Assembly (NCBI GenBank): GCA_024685975.1
Contig: JAIBDZ010000007.1
Span: forward strand, 25,900 to 89,899
Reading direction: 5' to 3'
DNA: 64,000 nucleotides
From: Piscirickettsiaceae bacterium
Lineage (GTDB): Bacteria; Pseudomonadota; Gammaproteobacteria; Nitrosococcales; Methylophagaceae
This document shows positions 1 to 9,738 of the stretch, piece after piece; the first letter of the stretch is position 1; each line of letters starts with the position of its first letter. A program made the position numbers and the translations under genes. The notes beneath the pieces are model-generated. The model did not search any database. It was given only the letters and a program-made list of their open reading frames with translations, and was not told the origin of the DNA.

Positions 1-2559
1 TCTCGTCTTATTCAAAAAGGACATTTGACTGACGAAACTTGCTTATCGTTAGTCAATACAGGTGAAAGAAATGTTAAGCAATTACTCAGAAACTATGTCG
101 AAAACCAAGATGAAGTCGTCGATTTAACTAGCTATCAAACAACGATAGAAGATTACCTTGCTCATTTTTCTGCACCAGCAGAAACACGCATTGAACCTGT
201 AGAGCAGACTGTTGAAACACCAGTGACGCTCGATACAGATCCTGAATTACTCGAAGCCTTCACCGAGGAATGCGCGGAATTATTAGCTTCCAGCGATATG
301 GCCATAAAACAATGGCAACAAAACCCAGAAGATGATCAAGCCTCAATGCAACTGCAACGTGACTTACACACCTTAAAAGGTGGAGCACGTCTACTGGGTA
401 TCAGCGCCATTGCTGACTTGACGCACCACACTGAGTCCTTAGTCCTTCAAGCTTGCGATAAACATACTGATGCTAATACTGACTTCTTCCATTTATTGCA
501 GCGTTGTCAGGACAGATTGTCCGACATGCAAGATCAGCTCAGTCAACACACCAACATTCCCGCTGCAAATAGCCTTATCGCTGACATAGATGAGCTGACT
601 CAACAAACCACACCTCAGGCTGATGATATTGAGATCGCCCAATTAACAGCAACACCTGAACTCGACAATGCTAGCCAAGTTGAACCAGCCCCTGTCAAAC
701 AAAGTCCTTCCGGCACAGAACAAGTGCGTGTTAAAGCAGAATTATTAGATTTTCTGACTAACTTCGCCGGTGAGGTCAATATTTCACGCGATCGCGTGAG
801 CCAACAAAATGGGGCGATGCGACAACAGTTAAGTGAAATGGAATCAACGGTTGAACGCTTGCAAGAACAACTCCGCAAGCTAGAAATGGAAACAGAAGCC
901 CAAATTCTATTCCGTTATGAAGACAATGCAAATAAAGCCTTATCTGACTTTGACCCATTAGAATTAGACCGTTTTTCACAAATCCAACAGTTATCCCGTG
1001 GGCTGACAGAAAGTGTAACCGATTTACATGATATTACTCGCTCACTAGAAGGTTTAGTACGTGAATCTGACACCATCTTAATCCAACAATCTCGACTTAG
1101 CACAGACCTGCAACAAGGTTTGATGAATACCCGCTTACTGCCTTTTAGCGGCTTAGTGCCTCGATTCGAACGCATTGTCAGACAAACCAATGACGAAGTC
1201 GGTAAACAATCTGAACTCATTGTTTATGGCGCAGATCGAGAACTCGATAGAACGCTACTTGATCATATTGTCGCGCCAATAGAACATTTATTACGCAATG
1301 CCATCAGTCACGGCGTTGAAGATGTTGAAACGCGCCTGCAAGCAGGCAAAGATCCCGTCGCCCAACTCACCTTAACCATTACCCGAGACGGCTCTGAAAT
1401 TCTCATGACTTTATCTGATGATGGTCGTGGTATTGATGTCGAGAAAATTCGCCAAAAAGCCTTAGACAAAGATCTCATTAATCCTGAAAAAATGCCGAGT
1501 GATGACGAATTAGTTCAATTGATTCTCCACTCAGGGTTTAGTACCGCTGATGATGTATCCCAACTTGCAGGACGCGGCGTGGGTATGGATGTCGTCAATA
1601 GTGAAATCAGAACCTTAAAAGGCCGCTTATCAATCCAATCTGTTGCAGGCCAAGGAACCAGTTTCCATATCCGTCTACCGCTCACTTTATCCGTCATGCA
1701 AGCACTGCTTATTGGGTGTGCTGAGCAGCAATACGCAGTGCCTTTAGCATCAGTACATGCAGGAGAACGGATCAGCATCAAAGCCGTCAAAGCATTATTA
1801 GCCCAAGGCGATGAAGCACGATATGAATACAATGGTACTTATTACAAGTTCATGTCTTTAGCGACATTGCTGAATCAACCGTTTAAATTGCAAGATGAGC
1901 ATGCGCCTCAATTGCCGCTATTGTTATTTAGCTCTGGCGATACTCAAGTCGCTCTCGTGGTGGATACCATCTATAACAGCCGAGAGATTGTATTAAAATC
2001 CGTCGGAGAACAACTTGGCCATATTCCAGCCATCAATGGCGCCACGATCTTAGGTGATGGACAAGTCGTCTTCATTCTTGATATCCCAGCATTAGTGAAC
2101 ACCATTGATCAAACCGTGGCAGCCGATAATCTACTCAACAGTGCCATTTCGACGCTAGAATCGTTACGTAACCGCCTACCTGTCGCGATGGTTGTAGATG
2201 ACTCCATTACGATGCGTAAAGCGTCGGCTAATTTATTAAAACGTCATGGTTTCGACGTCATTACCGCAAGAGATGGTATCGACGCTGTCGCTCAACTGAA
2301 CGAGCAATTACCCGATATCATCTTACTTGATATCGAAATGCCGAGAATGGATGGCTTTGAATTTGCCACCCTCGTCAGAAATGACCCACAATTGAGTCAT
2401 ATTCCCATCATTATGATCACCTCTCGTACCGGCGACAAACACCGTAATAGAGCAAGAAGTATTGGGGTTAACGCCTACCTTGGTAAACCTTACCAAGAAG
2501 GTGAAATTGTCGACACATTACAAAATCTATTAGGGGCAAAATACCCCTACCGTGAATAA
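1..2559 (+). CDS. chpA: ChpA-type CheA hybrid histidine kinase (3' part only)
   Basis: The reading frame is open from base 1, so the gene begins upstream and only about the last 850 residues are present. An Hpt domain comes first, with its phospho-accepting His at 367-369 in a DLHTLKGGARLLG motif. Next are the dimerisation and HATPase regions (N-box HLLRNAISHG, then DDGRGID and GRGVGMDVV), a CheW-like domain, and a C-terminal receiver whose phospho-acceptor Asp is at 2329-2331 (LLDIEMPRMDG). This Hpt-kinase-CheW-receiver order is typical of ChpA/PilL, which controls type IV pilus twitching and surface sensing. A CheW gene follows after 21 bp, as chpC does in Pseudomonas-type clusters. The TTG at 25 is not a credible start. 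The number of upstream Hpt domains cannot be seen. Confidence 0.9.
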   Translation, partial: SRLIQKGHLTDETCLSLVNTGERNVKQLLRNYVENQDEVVDLTSYQTTIEDYLAHFSAPAETRIEPVEQTVETPVTLDTDPELLEAFTEECAELLASSDMAIKQWQQNPEDDQASMQLQRDLHTLKGGARLLGISAIADLTHHTESLVLQACDKHTDANTDFFHLLQRCQDRLSDMQDQLSQHTNIPAANSLIADIDELTQQTTPQADDIEIAQLTATPELDNASQVEPAPVKQSPSGTEQVRVKAELLDFLTNFAGEVNISRDRVSQQNGAMRQQLSEMESTVERLQEQLRKLEMETEAQILFRYEDNANKALSDFDPLELDRFSQIQQLSRGLTESVTDLHDITRSLEGLVRESDTILIQQSRLSTDLQQGLMNTRLLPFSGLVPRFERIVRQTNDEVGKQSELIVYGADRELDRTLLDHIVAPIEHLLRNAISHGVEDVETRLQAGKDPVAQLTLTITRDGSEILMTLSDDGRGIDVEKIRQKALDKDLINPEKMPSDDELVQLILHSGFSTADDVSQLAGRGVGMDVVNSEIRTLKGRLSIQSVAGQGTSFHIRLPLTLSVMQALLIGCAEQQYAVPLASVHAGERISIKAVKALLAQGDEARYEYNGTYYKFMSLATLLNQPFKLQDEHAPQLPLLLFSSGDTQVALVVDTIYNSREIVLKSVGEQLGHIPAINGATILGDGQVVFILDIPALVNTIDQTVAADNLLNSAISTLESLRNRLPVAMVVDDSITMRKASANLLKRHGFDVITARDGIDAVAQLNEQLPDIILLDIEMPRMDGFEFATLVRNDPQLSHIPIIMITSRTGDKHRNRARSIGVNAYLGKPYQEGEIVDTLQNLLGAKYPYRE

Positions 2560-2580
2560 CACAGCAATCATGGATACACT

Positions 2581-3039
2581 ATGGCTAACCTGACAACCGA
2601 CTTCATTCCTTGCATGTTAATTCCGTTGCAACAACACTATTTATTGTTGCCAAACAGTACCATTGCAGAAGTCATTCCTATGCCTCGCATTAGTCCTGCT
2701 GATAACAAACCTGATTACTGGGTAGGTCAATATGCTTGGCAAAACCAACAAGTCGCCATCATTGACTTAGAAAGTATCATCGAGCAAAAACCTTATCACC
2801 ACGACCAAGCCAATAAATTATGTGTGCTTTATAGTATTAACGACAACCAATTACCTGCTTATGGCCTACCTTGCCACGGCGCACCACAATTAATTCACCT
2901 TAATGAAAGCGCATTGAGGCTAGTTCAAGACGATAATGATTTATCACCATATCTACATTGCAGAACCCATATTGGCAATAAAATAGCCTTCATTCCTAAC
3001 CTCGATAAATTAGAAGAGATTATCGTTCAACACTTCTAA
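2581..3039 (+). CDS. chpC: CheW-like adaptor protein (ChpC-like)
   Basis: A 152-residue single-domain CheW-like protein. It begins with a hydrophobic beta strand pattern (FIPCMLIPL...YLLLPNSTIAEVIP), followed by the WVGQYAWQNQQVAIIDLE segment typical of CheW folds. CheW proteins link chemoreceptors to a CheA kinase in the cytoplasm. Lying 21 bp behind the ChpA-like kinase, it is probably the second adaptor of the pilus chemosensory system (ChpC) rather than PilI. That assignment comes from position and cannot be settled by sequence alone. It shares the plus-strand run with the kinase. Confidence 0.8.
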   Translation: MANLTTDFIPCMLIPLQQHYLLLPNSTIAEVIPMPRISPADNKPDYWVGQYAWQNQQVAIIDLESIIEQKPYHHDQANKLCVLYSINDNQLPAYGLPCHGAPQLIHLNESALRLVQDDNDLSPYLHCRTHIGNKIAFIPNLDKLEEIIVQHF

Positions 3040-3083
3040 CTCAATTTCATCAACATGACGCTTTTTTAGTTTATGATAATGCC

Positions 3084-5024
3084 ATGTCATTATTATCAAA
3101 CTTTGCCGCTGGCGTATTCTGCTTATTTCTGTTCTCAAGTCAGGCTTTTGCTTCCTTAGCTGAGCAGCGTATTGTCTTTCAACAAGTGTTAACGTCGCTG
3201 AATCAATTGTCTCCGACCCAGTTTGAGCATAAGTTATCCCAGCTTCAAAACTACCCCTTAAGTAACTATTTACAATATCGCTATTACTCAAGTCACTTGG
3301 CCGAAATTGATGAAACAACGTTAAGCCAATTTATTTCGCGCAATGACGACTATTTTTATGCTGATAGATTACGTCAACGTTGGCTAAACCATTTAGCTGA
3401 AACAAAGCAATGGTCTCGCTTCTTAAAGCAATACAAAGCGCCACAAAGCGTCGCAAGACAATGCTTACGACTCCAAGCACTTATTCAAACCGGACAACAC
3501 CAACAAGCGCTCAAAGATACCCCCGAGCTCTGGTTAACGGGCCGCTCTCAACACCATTACTGCGACCAACCTTTTGCCTTTTTTAAACAACAAGGAAAGT
3601 TGACCGAATCATTACGTTGGCAACGCATACAATTAGCCCTCGAACAACGGCAATTTTCACTGGCTAAGTATCTTGCCAAATCCGTCAAAAAACCTACGCA
3701 AGCAAAACAATGGGTTCAACAGTGGCACGCCATGCACAAGAACCCATCACAGCAATTAAGTAACATCGCTAGCCAACCCTTACCATCACTTCCTTTGCCC
3801 TTATCAGCAGACAAAGCCCAACGCGATCTCATTCAATATGGCTTAACACAACTAGCTCGCCGTTCAACTGACCTCGCATTTCAACATTGGCAACGTATCA
3901 AAACCCAATATCGCTTTGATCAACAGCAACAATATGATATTCAAGGGGCTATCGCCTTACGCGCAGCCTTAAACCGACAAGACGACACCTTACGTTATTA
4001 CGGTGATGTACCCCACGACCCTTGGCGAGTCAGGGCGGCCCTATGGCAACAAGACTGGCCTGCTGTCGAAAAAGCCATTCGCAGTTTAAAATTGGCCGAT
4101 CAACAAACTACTCGTTGGCAATATTGGTTAGCACGAAGCTATGCCGAACAAGGCCATCAACACAAAGCAGACATCATTTACCATCAGCTTTTACCGCAGC
4201 GAGATTATTACAGTTTTCTCGCGGCTGACAAACTAGACAAACGCTATCAACTCAATCATCACCCATTGCAGTTTAATGAGTTGAATTTCAATAGTTTCTC
4301 TCAACGTCCTGACGTCGTTAGCTTGCATGAGTTTTATATTACCGGCTTCAATACCGAAGCCAGACAACAAAGCTATTATCTCAAGCAACGTCTTGATAAG
4401 CGTGAATTAGAAATGTTAGCCACACTCACGCATAAATGGGGTTGGCATAACCAAACCATTGCCTTATTAGGTAAGGCAAAATCATGGGATGACCTTGATT
4501 TACGTTTCCCCGTTCTCTATGAACAACACATGGTAAGCGCAGGGAAAACGCATCACCTTGACCCATCCTGGTTATTAGGTATCGCACGTCAAGAAAGTGC
4601 TTTTAACCCTAAAGCACGCTCTCCTGTTGGGGCAAGAGGGCTCATGCAATTGATGCCAAAAACAGCCAAAAACATTGCAAAAAAAATAAAGGCGCCGATA
4701 AAGAGCTTATCTGAATTAAGCACGCCACACCGTAATATTGAACTGGGTACAGCTTACTTACGCCAAGTGTATGACCAACATCAACAAAACCCTGTTTTAG
4801 CCACCGCATCATATAATGCAGGCCCTCATCGGGTTTCCCGTTGGTTGCCTAAAGTCAGTCTACCTGCGGATATCTGGATAGAAAACATCCCTTTTAATGA
4901 AACCAGAAAATACACCGCCAACGTTATCACTTATGCCGCTATTTTTGATCATCAACGGGGAAAATCGATTACCCGTATCAGTCGTCGCATGGCTGACGTT
5001 CATCCGCCAAAAAGCGTAGAATAA
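3084..5024 (+). CDS. slt: Soluble lytic murein transglycosylase
   Basis: A 646-residue exported enzyme that cleaves the MurNAc-GlcNAc bond of peptidoglycan, forming 1,6-anhydro ends. It has an N-terminal signal sequence (hydrophobic core at about residues 8-20, ending in a QAFA-type cleavage site). A long alpha-helical superhelix follows to about residue 470, then the C-terminal lysozyme-like SLT domain. The catalytic Glu is residue 504 in GIARQESAFNP, followed by GARGLMQLMP and ATASYNAGPHRV, all diagnostic of family 1 lytic transglycosylases. Length matches Slt70 (about 645 residues). It lies 4 bp before cca and is probably cotranscribed with it. Confidence 0.95.
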   Translation: MSLLSNFAAGVFCLFLFSSQAFASLAEQRIVFQQVLTSLNQLSPTQFEHKLSQLQNYPLSNYLQYRYYSSHLAEIDETTLSQFISRNDDYFYADRLRQRWLNHLAETKQWSRFLKQYKAPQSVARQCLRLQALIQTGQHQQALKDTPELWLTGRSQHHYCDQPFAFFKQQGKLTESLRWQRIQLALEQRQFSLAKYLAKSVKKPTQAKQWVQQWHAMHKNPSQQLSNIASQPLPSLPLPLSADKAQRDLIQYGLTQLARRSTDLAFQHWQRIKTQYRFDQQQQYDIQGAIALRAALNRQDDTLRYYGDVPHDPWRVRAALWQQDWPAVEKAIRSLKLADQQTTRWQYWLARSYAEQGHQHKADIIYHQLLPQRDYYSFLAADKLDKRYQLNHHPLQFNELNFNSFSQRPDVVSLHEFYITGFNTEARQQSYYLKQRLDKRELEMLATLTHKWGWHNQTIALLGKAKSWDDLDLRFPVLYEQHMVSAGKTHHLDPSWLLGIARQESAFNPKARSPVGARGLMQLMPKTAKNIAKKIKAPIKSLSELSTPHRNIELGTAYLRQVYDQHQQNPVLATASYNAGPHRVSRWLPKVSLPADIWIENIPFNETRKYTANVITYAAIFDHQRGKSITRISRRMADVHPPKSVE

Positions 5025-5028
5025 TCAG

Positions 5029-6270
5029 ATGGAATGTTATCTCGTCGGTGGCGGTGTTCGTGATCAATTATTAGGACTGTCGGTCAAAGACCGCGATTGG
5101 GTTGTCGTGGGTGCAAGTCCTGAACAAATGTTGGCGCAAGGGTACCAAGCTGTCGGTAAAGATTTCCCCGTTTTTCTCCATCCCAAAACACATGAAGAAT
5201 ATGCCTTAGCAAGGACAGAACGCAAAACCGCACCCGGTTATAAAGGGTTTGCCGTTTATGCCGCTCCAGATGTCACATTAGAACAAGACCTTGCTCGCCG
5301 TGACCTTACCATTAATGCCATCGCACAAACCGCCGAGGGAGCGTTAATCGATCCCTATCATGGTCAACAAGATCTCAAAGATAAAATATTACGCCACGTC
5401 TCTCCGGCTTTTACTGAAGACCCCGTTCGCGTTCTACGACTCGCCCGCTTTGCCGCTAGATTTGACTTCACAATAGCACCTGAAACCAAGGCGCTCATTC
5501 ACACGATGATAACGCAACATGAACTGGAACACTTAGTCCCAGAGCGTGTTTGGCAAGAGCTTAGTAAAGCGATGCAGACTGAGCGACCTTCCCGTTTTTT
5601 CACCACATTAAAAGAAGTAGATGCTCTGGCGATTCTTTTCCCCGAAGTCGATAGATTATTTGGTGTCCCGCAGCATCCTAAATGGCATCCTGAAATAGAT
5701 ACGGGGCTTCATGTCATGATGGTCATCGATCAAGCCGCAAGACTCAGTCACGACAATGCCGTTATTTTCGCAGCCCTTTGCCATGATTTAGGTAAAGGAA
5801 CGACCCCTGAAGATATCTTACCGCAACACGATGGGCATGAAGCCCGTAGCATCGCGTTAACAGAAGCCTTATGTCAAAGGCTGCGCGTCCCAAATGATGT
5901 CCAATCTTTGGCAATCAAAACCGCGCAATACCATACCCATGTTCATCTACTTTTTCATTTATCGGCCCAAGAAATTGAAGAAGTCATTGGCGCTTTAGAT
6001 GCCTATCGAAAACCGCAACAATTTGAACAATTTCTATTGGCTGGCGAAGCGGATTTTAGAGGGCGCCCCGGCTATGAAGAGGCCGATATGCCTAATATCG
6101 ATGTCTTTCGACAGTGTTACCAAGTTTGCAAGGATATCTCGGTCCAACCCATCCTCGATCAAGGGTTAACCGGTAAAGCCATCTCAGAGACACTGCGACA
6201 ACAACGTATTGAAGCCATCGACAAATTAATGCATAACATAAAACAAGAATACAAAACTAAACAACATTAA
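5029..6270 (+). CDS. cca: CCA-adding tRNA nucleotidyltransferase with HD domain
   Basis: A 413-residue class II CCA enzyme that adds or repairs the 3' CCA of tRNA using CTP and ATP. The polymerase head starts with [13 protein letters not shown] (residues 4-16), followed by the metal-binding pair Asp21 and Asp23 in [19 protein letters not shown] and the basic [12 protein letters not shown] motif lie further on. A C-terminal HD phosphohydrolase domain is present (HDLGKGTTP at about residue 253), as in the 412-residue E. coli protein, so phosphatase and phosphodiesterase activities are likely. The gene is spaced 4 bp after slt. Confidence 0.96.
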   Translation: MECYLVGGGVRDQLLGLSVKDRDWVVVGASPEQMLAQGYQAVGKDFPVFLHPKTHEEYALARTERKTAPGYKGFAVYAAPDVTLEQDLARRDLTINAIAQTAEGALIDPYHGQQDLKDKILRHVSPAFTEDPVRVLRLARFAARFDFTIAPETKALIHTMITQHELEHLVPERVWQELSKAMQTERPSRFFTTLKEVDALAILFPEVDRLFGVPQHPKWHPEIDTGLHVMMVIDQAARLSHDNAVIFAALCHDLGKGTTPEDILPQHDGHEARSIALTEALCQRLRVPNDVQSLAIKTAQYHTHVHLLFHLSAQEIEEVIGALDAYRKPQQFEQFLLAGEADFRGRPGYEEADMPNIDVFRQCYQVCKDISVQPILDQGLTGKAISETLRQQRIEAIDKLMHNIKQEYKTKQH

Positions 6271-6317
6271 CTCGTGTAATTGATCCTTATCGACTACACC
6301 CAACACAGGAAACCATA

Positions 6318-7301
6318 ATGACCACTGCTATTTCCGCCAACTGGACTAGCGTCAATGCTGCCTGCCAACCTCTTGTCGAACAATTGGTAGCCGATGCACA
6401 AGCTTTACAACTCAATATCAGCACGCTCTCTAACGGTACCCGCATCATTGATGCCGGTATTCATTGTGTTGGCGGATTGGAAGCCGGCCGACTTATTGGT
6501 GAAATTTGCATGGGTGGACTCGGCACAGCAACACTCGGTAGTAACAGCGGTTTTGAAAACTGGCCGTGGTCAGTCAATGTTCATGCTAAAACGCCCGTTT
6601 TAAGTTGTCTCGGTAGTCAATATGCTGGCTGGAGCTTATCCCATAAGAGCGAAGACAGTAAATTCTACGCATTAGGTTCAGGTCCAGGTCGAGCTCTAGC
6701 AGGTAAAGAAGAAGTGTTAAAAGAATTTGCCTACAAAGACACAGCCGATAGCACCTGCATTGTGCTAGAAGTAGATCAAATCCCACCCGTCGAAGTGTCA
6801 GAAAAAGTGGCCAAAGACTGCGGTATTTCACCAGACAAGCTGACTTTTATTCTCACGCCGACATCAAGCCTTGCCGGTGTAATGCAAATTGCGATTCGGG
6901 TATTAGAAGTCGCTATGCATAAAGCCCATACTTTACATTTTCCAATGGACAAAATCGTCGATGGCTTTGGTGTGACGCCTGTCGCGCCTCCTGGTGGTGA
7001 TTTTATGACAGGTATGGGACGTACAAATGACGCTATTTTATATGGCGGACTTGTTCACTTATTTGTAAAAGCCACTGATGAAGAAGCCAAAGACCTCGCT
7101 GATAAGATGCCAAGTAATACCTCATCAGACTATGGCCGACCATTTGCTGAGATTTTCAAATCTTATGAATATGATTTCTTTAAGATTGATCCCATGCTAT
7201 TTAGCCCAGCCCAAGTCATCGTCACTAATATGAAGACAGGTAAGAGCTTTTCGGCAGGTGAACGTAATGCCGCCATGCTAGCCACATCATTTAATTTATA
7301 A
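6318..7301 (+). CDS. mch: Methenyltetrahydromethanopterin cyclohydrolase
   Basis: A 327-residue cytoplasmic enzyme that interconverts methenyl-H4MPT and 5-formyl-H4MPT in the H4MPT-linked formaldehyde oxidation route. Family features include the glycine-rich [18 protein letters not shown] segment, the [15 protein letters not shown] stretch, and [28 protein letters not shown] near residue 220. Length matches archaeal and bacterial Mch (about 320 residues). The start is supported by an AGGAAA ribosome site 6 to 7 bp upstream. It opens a plus-strand run with orf5, orf7 and fae, the same order known from Methylobacterium extorquens. Confidence 0.97.
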   Translation: MTTAISANWTSVNAACQPLVEQLVADAQALQLNISTLSNGTRIIDAGIHCVGGLEAGRLIGEICMGGLGTATLGSNSGFENWPWSVNVHAKTPVLSCLGSQYAGWSLSHKSEDSKFYALGSGPGRALAGKEEVLKEFAYKDTADSTCIVLEVDQIPPVEVSEKVAKDCGISPDKLTFILTPTSSLAGVMQIAIRVLEVAMHKAHTLHFPMDKIVDGFGVTPVAPPGGDFMTGMGRTNDAILYGGLVHLFVKATDEEAKDLADKMPSNTSSDYGRPFAEIFKSYEYDFFKIDPMLFSPAQVIVTNMKTGKSFSAGERNAAMLATSFNL

Positions 7302-7310
7302 AGCAACGTG

Positions 7311-8225
7311 ATGACAACAACACATATTGTCATCTTTAATGACACCCATGGTTGGCATAGTGAGCGATTATTAGCTGCGTTAGCACCTTATGATATTCAG
7401 ATCACATTATCTGATCTGGCGCATTGCTATGTCGACCTTGATCACCCGAATGGCTTTGTTATCCCTGAGTTAGGAGATAAATGGCCTGATGCTGTTATGG
7501 TCAGAGGCATCGCGCCCGGCACATTTGAACAAATCACCTTAAGAATGGATTTTCTCCATACTTTAAGTGAACATCATATTCCCGTCCTTAATAGTGCCAA
7601 AGCCATTGAACACACTGTAGATAAAGCCAGAACATCACTTCGGCTTCATAACGCTGGCCTGCCAACGCCAAGAACATGGGCCTGCGAAAATAAAGAAAAA
7701 GCCCAGTACATTGTTCAAGCAGAATTAGCAAAAGGAGCTGAGCTAGTCATCAAACCCTTATTTGGTTGCCAAGGAAAAGGCATTATTAAGGTCGCGAATC
7801 CCACAGAGTTCGAACAAGCTGATATCGTCGGTGATGTTTTTTATTTACAACATTACATCCCGCCTTACCAATCGGAAAAATGGCAAGATTGGCGGCTGAT
7901 GGTGATTGATGGTGAAGTCTGTGCTGCGATGTCACGTCATGCCGATCATTGGATCACCAACTTCGCCCAAGGTGCGCAATGCTTACCTGCGACCATCAAC
8001 GATGAATTAGCACAGCTTGCGATTAAAGCGACTGAAGCCGTTGGCGCAGATTATGCCGGCGTCGACCTCATTCGTGACCAACAAGGCCAATTTACCGTAT
8101 TAGAAGTCAATAGTGTGCCAGCCTGGAAAGGACTCTATCAAGCAACAGGCATTGATGCCGCAAAACCATTAGCACGATCTATCATTAATCGTATTAAGGC
8201 CAATACCGATTCCCAACATGCTTAA
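7311..8225 (+). CDS. RimK-type ATP-grasp ligase of the H4MPT cluster (Orf5)
   Basis: A protein of about 304 residues with an ATP-grasp fold of the RimK type. Visible motifs are DKARTSLRLHNAGLPTPRTW, the lysine-containing VIKPLFGCQGKGI nucleotide loop, and the metal-binding VLEVNSVPAWKGL near the end. RimK-like ligases add glutamate or similar groups to cofactors or proteins. The homologue after mch in M. extorquens is called Orf5 and is tied to H4MPT or methylofuran biosynthesis. A glutamate-ligase role here is inferred. GTG at 7308 precedes ATG at 7311, and I chose the ATG. The gene follows mch by 9 bp and overlaps orf7 by 8 bp. Confidence 0.85.
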   Translation: MTTTHIVIFNDTHGWHSERLLAALAPYDIQITLSDLAHCYVDLDHPNGFVIPELGDKWPDAVMVRGIAPGTFEQITLRMDFLHTLSEHHIPVLNSAKAIEHTVDKARTSLRLHNAGLPTPRTWACENKEKAQYIVQAELAKGAELVIKPLFGCQGKGIIKVANPTEFEQADIVGDVFYLQHYIPPYQSEKWQDWRLMVIDGEVCAAMSRHADHWITNFAQGAQCLPATINDELAQLAIKATEAVGADYAGVDLIRDQQGQFTVLEVNSVPAWKGLYQATGIDAAKPLARSIINRIKANTDSQHA

Positions 8226-9066
8226 TCAAACGACTATGGCTGAAGCCATCACTTGGGCCTGTATTACGGAAGTCTCATCCCCCAAACCCGGGAACGTTAA
8301 TTTATACAGTGATGGTCATAATATGTCGGTACAACAATTTATTGACAGTGCTCACGCCATCGCCCCAATTCTCAGTAATCCCGCATATTCTGTCGGAGAA
8401 AGCATTTTAAAATCCGTCGAAGCTACAAAAAAAGTCGCTCATTGCAATACAAATTTGGGAATTATTCTTTTATTTGCGCCATTATGCGCAGCAATGCGAC
8501 AAATTGATCATTTTGATGCCTTAATCCCGCAGCTCAAAAGCACACTCAATCAATTAACAAATAACGACGCAGATAACGCGTACCAAGCGATTAGGCTTGC
8601 TGAGGCTGGTGGCTTAGGGCAAAGTAACGAGCAAGACATTTTCTCCCCTCCTACTGTCACATTAAAGCAAGCAATGGAACTCGCAAAAAACCGAGATGCT
8701 ATTGCATTGCAATACTGTAATAATTATATGCAGGTTTTCGAAATAGGGCTTCCCCATTTGACAAAATCAATAAATTGTGGGGAAAGTGTTGAATGGGCTT
8801 GCGCTTTCGCGTATCTTAATCTTTTAACAGTCCTGCCAGATAGTTTAATTTGTCGCAAATATAGTTTAGCTTGCGCAATGAAAATTCAAGATAAGGCGAC
8901 ACATACTCTTGGGAAGTTAAGTGAAAACAAGAGATTAAGCCAAATCGAGGCAGAGATAACCCTATGGGATAAAGAATTAAAACAGAAAGCAATTAACCCT
9001 GGCACGACAGCAGATTTGACCGCTGCCACATTGTTAGTTTACGCATTTAGCCAGGCGCTTTCATAA
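8218..9066 (+). CDS. Triphosphoribosyl-dephospho-CoA synthase-like protein (Orf7)
   Basis: A 282-residue cytoplasmic protein resembling the CitG/MdcB family, which joins ATP-derived phosphoribosyl units to dephospho-CoA. Supporting motifs are the N-terminal EVSSPKPGNVNLYSDGHNM, then NTNLGIILLFAPLCAA and the acidic AEAGGLGQSNEQDI. No citrate lyase or malonate decarboxylase gene lies nearby. Its place between orf5 and fae matches Orf7 of methylotrophs, which is linked to H4MPT biosynthesis. The likely role is therefore a phosphoribosyl-transfer-type step in cofactor assembly, but the reaction is not known to me. It overlaps orf5 by 8 bp, which suggests translational coupling. Confidence 0.85.
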   Translation: MLNQTTMAEAITWACITEVSSPKPGNVNLYSDGHNMSVQQFIDSAHAIAPILSNPAYSVGESILKSVEATKKVAHCNTNLGIILLFAPLCAAMRQIDHFDALIPQLKSTLNQLTNNDADNAYQAIRLAEAGGLGQSNEQDIFSPPTVTLKQAMELAKNRDAIALQYCNNYMQVFEIGLPHLTKSINCGESVEWACAFAYLNLLTVLPDSLICRKYSLACAMKIQDKATHTLGKLSENKRLSQIEAEITLWDKELKQKAINPGTTADLTAATLLVYAFSQALS

Positions 9067-9216
9067 AACCGAATTTCAGCCAGGTGCGCAAATAATAAAG
9101 CGCATCGACTGAGCAGGGCATACGTTCCTTTAATACGTATAACCTCGTTACTTGTTTTTTCAAGTGGGGAGTCATTTGAAAATTTTTAATTATTTTTTGG
9201 AACAGGACAAAATAAT
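9067..9216 (+). promoter_or_regulatory. Structured leader upstream of fae
   Basis: A 150 bp gap before fae contains three small perfect inverted repeats: TGCGC/GCGCA (9085-9089 with 9100-9104), ATACGT/ACGTAT (9120-9125 with 9135-9140), and ACTTG/CAAGT closing a six-T loop (9150-9165). An AT-rich stretch and an AGGA ribosome site about 9 bp before the start follow. Such gaps often hold a separate strong promoter for fae, whose product is very abundant. No clear -35/-10 pair stands out, so promoter placement is left open. Confidence 0.45.
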
Positions 9217-9735
9217 ATGCCAGTTATCGATCGTGTACTTGTAGGGGAATCTTTAGTCATTGAAGACGGAGATTTGGACAATGTTGCTCATATTGACTTA
9301 ATTATGGGTCCACGTGGCTCTGCCGCTGAAGATGCATTCTGCCGCACTTTAACAGATCAAAAACAAGGTGTTAACGGCCTTTTAGCTGTAGTTGCACCTA
9401 ACTTAATGGTTAAGCCTGCTACTGTTATGTTTAACAAAGTAACTATCAAAAACATGAAGCAAGCGGTTCAAATGTTTGGACCTGCGCAACGTGGTGTTGG
9501 TATGGCTGTTGCTGAATGTGTTGAAGACGGTACTATCCCAGCTAACGAAGCAGATGATTGCTTTATCTGTGTGGGTGTATTTATCTCACCAACTGCTGAT
9601 AGTGATGAAAAAATCCAAGATTGGAACTATCGTGCAACAAAAGAATCAATCAAACGTGCCGTTGCTCGTGAACCAAAAGCAGCTGACGTTGTAGCACAAT
9701 ACAAGACTTCAGAACATCCATTTGGCGCAAAATAA
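9217..9735 (+). CDS. fae: Formaldehyde-activating enzyme
   Basis: A 172-residue enzyme that condenses formaldehyde with H4MPT to methylene-H4MPT, the entry step of formaldehyde oxidation. The family core is clear: the catalytic His is residue 25 in [14 protein letters not shown], followed by [18 protein letters not shown] and [14 protein letters not shown] Lys/Arg-rich tail ends in HPFGAK, close to the 170-residue M. extorquens protein. Codon choice (many GTT, GCT, ACT and CGT) looks more biased than in neighbours, as expected for a very highly expressed gene. It is last in the mch-orf5-orf7-fae run but has its own 150 bp leader. Confidence 0.98.
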   Translation: MPVIDRVLVGESLVIEDGDLDNVAHIDLIMGPRGSAAEDAFCRTLTDQKQGVNGLLAVVAPNLMVKPATVMFNKVTIKNMKQAVQMFGPAQRGVGMAVAECVEDGTIPANEADDCFICVGVFISPTADSDEKIQDWNYRATKESIKRAVAREPKAADVVAQYKTSEHPFGAK

Positions 9736-9738
9736 GCG

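Noticed and set aside
3010..3318. 102-codon minus-strand frame across the chpC-slt junction
   Set aside because: It lies antisense over well supported coding sequence, has no recognisable motif, and its protein has no family-like pattern.
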